Below the pieces are notes generated by a model. That model did not search any database and had not been told where the DNA came from. It saw only the letters and a program-made list of their open reading frames with translations. 51,852 bases of DNA, taken from assembly GCF_004761975.1 (NCBI RefSeq), contig NZ_RQII01000055.1, forward strand, positions 1 through 51,852. The letters run 5' to 3'. Every line of letters starts with the position of its first letter. Position 1 is the stretch's first letter. Both the position numbers and the translations under genes were made by a program. Shown here piece after piece: positions 50,816 through 51,852 of the stretch. Origin of the DNA: Planococcus koreensis (GTDB taxonomy: Bacteria > Bacillota > Bacilli > Bacillales_A > Planococcaceae).

Positions 50816-51354
50816 TCAGTTCCAGACCCTTTCCACGATGGCGGATTGCCCGTCGTGCGTAATTTTAAAAATATCAGGATTCGATAAATTCCGCCACTCA
50901 GCAAACCCAAAGCCCGGATCCCAATGATTGAGCAATAAGGCCAAAAGATTGCCATACGTCACGACAATACTTTGATGCGGCACCGCAGATACTGCCGCAA
51001 TTCCCCGCTCAGCTGCTTCACTCCCGGATTCGCCGCCCGCCAATTTCAATTCCATATTATTGAATGACCGCTCCAGATGGTCGAGCCAGTCAGGCAGATT
51101 GCCGAGGCCCAAAACACGCTCCGATAGGCGGATGTCGGTATTCAACTCAAGCCCCTTCTGTTTTAGAGTTGGTTCAATTGATTCGATTGCCCGCACATAA
51201 GGGCTCGAAACGATATAAGAAATTTCCACTTGAGCAAAAAACGGGCAAGCCTGTCTGCCTGCGCGCGCCCTTCCACCGTCAATTCTGCCTGCGGATGCTG
51301 TCCTTCCGCCTGGCAATGCCGAATCAGGTAAAACGTTTTCTCCGAACCCTTCAT
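50816..51354 (-). pseudogene. Histidine phosphatase family protein, single-base frameshift
   Basis: The gene starts at 51354 (AAGGGGG 8 nt upstream) with KTFYLIRHCQAEGQ, the phosphohistidine motif, and continues to LARFLLKW. The next conserved part (EISYIVSSPYVRAI, then GESGSEAAERG and VVTYGNLLALLL) is in another frame that ends at 50816. One missing G in the AAGTGGAAATT stretch near 51224-51229 accounts for the shift. The full product would be about 180 residues, normal for a phosphoglycerate-mutase-like broad phosphatase. It is either a pseudogene or an assembly error in a G run, as in the terD copy at 35.1 kb. Confidence 0.82.
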
Positions 51355-51543
51355 CTAAAATCCCCCTTAGCGCCTTCACAAATTCTGCCATATTCATTTC
51401 ATTATAAGGCTTTTTGGGAGATTCGTCTTTTTTCGCCTTCCGGTTGAACCGCCATTTTTCGCCAAAGCGATGGAAGGCATGGATGCCAGTTTCCGCTCAT
51501 ATCTAGGTTCTTATGTTATTCCCTTTTTATCCGATTTTTAAGC

Positions 51544-51573
51544 AAAAAAAACTCCAGGCAATTGGCCTGGAGT
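51544..51573 (-). terminator. Terminator after ribH
   Basis: ACTCCAGGC / GCCTGGAGT stem with a 5-nt loop and, on the minus strand, a U8 run. It ends the riboflavin operon entering from the right. Confidence 0.88.
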
Positions 51574-51579
51574 AAACGA

Positions 51580-51852
51580 TTATAGTTTTTTCATCAAATT
51601 CGCCATTTCAATGGCTCCAGCAGCAGACTCCCAGCCTTTATTGCCAGCTTTCGTCCCTGCACGCTCAATCGCCTGTTCGATCGAATCTGTTGTCAAGACG
51701 CCAAATATGACCGGAATATCCGATTGGTCGCTAGCCCGCGAGACGCCTTTTGCGACTTCACTGCAGACGTAATCGAAATGCGGTGTCGCCCCTCGGATCA
51801 CGGTGCCGAGTGTGATGACTGCGTCGTAGTTGCCGCTGACCGCCATTTTTTT
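51580..51852 (-). CDS. ribH: 6,7-dimethyl-8-ribityllumazine synthase, 5' end beyond window
   Basis: About 90 C-terminal residues of lumazine synthase, which joins ribityl-aminouracil and dihydroxybutanone phosphate in the second-last step of riboflavin synthesis. The diagnostic segment is [21 protein letters not shown], with the catalytic His in the TPHFDYV stretch, followed by [10 protein letters not shown] and the C-terminal GNKGWESA. Family length is about 155, so about 65 residues and the start lie right of base 51852. It is the last gene of what is probably a ribDEAH operon, judging by the terminator that follows. Confidence 0.95.
   Translation of the reverse strand, partial: KKMAVSGNYDAVITLGTVIRGATPHFDYVCSEVAKGVSRASDQSDIPVIFGVLTTDSIEQAIERAGTKAGNKGWESAAGAIEMANLMKKL

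Noticed and set aside
1..51852. Prophage, integrated plasmid or resistance island
   Set aside because: No integrase, structural phage gene, transposase, relaxase or attachment-site repeat was seen; the only mobile-type signal is the MITE-like element.

Overview
The window looks like a chromosome segment of a Gram-positive Bacillota (Bacillales) bacterium, most like the Planococcus/Planomicrobium group. The evidence is AGGAGG-type ribosome binding sites, a T-box serine leader, sigma-B-like promoters, cre-like CcpA sites, an LtaS-type polymerase, YceG/TelA/TerD stress genes and a CsbB/GtrA/YfhO-type locus. The genus is inferred from protein resemblance only. I see no rRNA, tRNA, CRISPR array, transposase or prophage genes.

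Layout. (1) 1-3.95 kb: the 3' part of a HAD hydrolase, then serA and a class V aminotransferase read leftward behind a T-box leader whose inferred specifier codon is AGC (serine). (2) 4.1-5.6 kb: a lone M20 amidohydrolase. (3) 5.6-22.8 kb: a large catabolic block. Leftward genes encode an HMG-CoA-lyase-like enzyme, enoyl-CoA hydratase, MmgE/PrpD protein, PaaI thioesterase, two-part class I fumarase/tartrate dehydratase, 3-hydroxyisobutyrate-dehydrogenase-like reductase, GntR/FCD regulator, tartrate/D-malate-type dehydrogenase, methyltransferase, SLC13 carboxylate transporter, class III CoA-transferase and acyl-CoA dehydrogenase. A carboxymuconolactone-decarboxylase-like gene and a divergent TRAP transporter (dctP / dctQM) follow. 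Together they look like a complete route (uptake, CoA activation, dehydration/hydration, C-C cleavage) for a C4-C6 di- or tricarboxylic acid that I cannot name with certainty. A 419-bp MITE-like element with perfect 17-bp inverted ends sits just upstream of the first gene. (4) 22.8-27.1 kb: an AbgT-type transporter between two M20 amidohydrolases. (5) 27.2-36.4 kb: a Ter/tellurite-type stress operon with three TerD-family proteins, TelA, YceG, a HAD phosphatase, a StiP/PELOTA protein, a PRTase-TRSP protein and an HpcH/CitE-like protein.

(6) 36.7-39.8 kb: a lipoteichoic-acid-glycosylation-like locus in which the glycosyltransferase (CsbB-type GT2) is reduced to an internally deleted remnant while gtrA and yfhO stay intact. 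(7) 39.8-43.5 kb: a general-stress group (SDR, DUF2071 protein, a small acidic repeat protein, a DJ-1/PfpI protein, two small paralogous membrane proteins), three of whose genes have sigma-B-like promoters. (8) 43.5-47.8 kb: HtrA-type protease and PpiC foldase beside a two-component system, a secretion-stress arrangement. (9) 47.8-51.9 kb: a DUF697 GTPase, an LtaS-type sulfatase-fold polymerase, a frameshifted histidine phosphatase and the 3' part of ribH.

Two genes (a terD copy near 35.1 kb and the histidine phosphatase near 51.2 kb) each appear to lack one G in a short G run. Either both are real pseudogenes or the assembly carries homopolymer errors.
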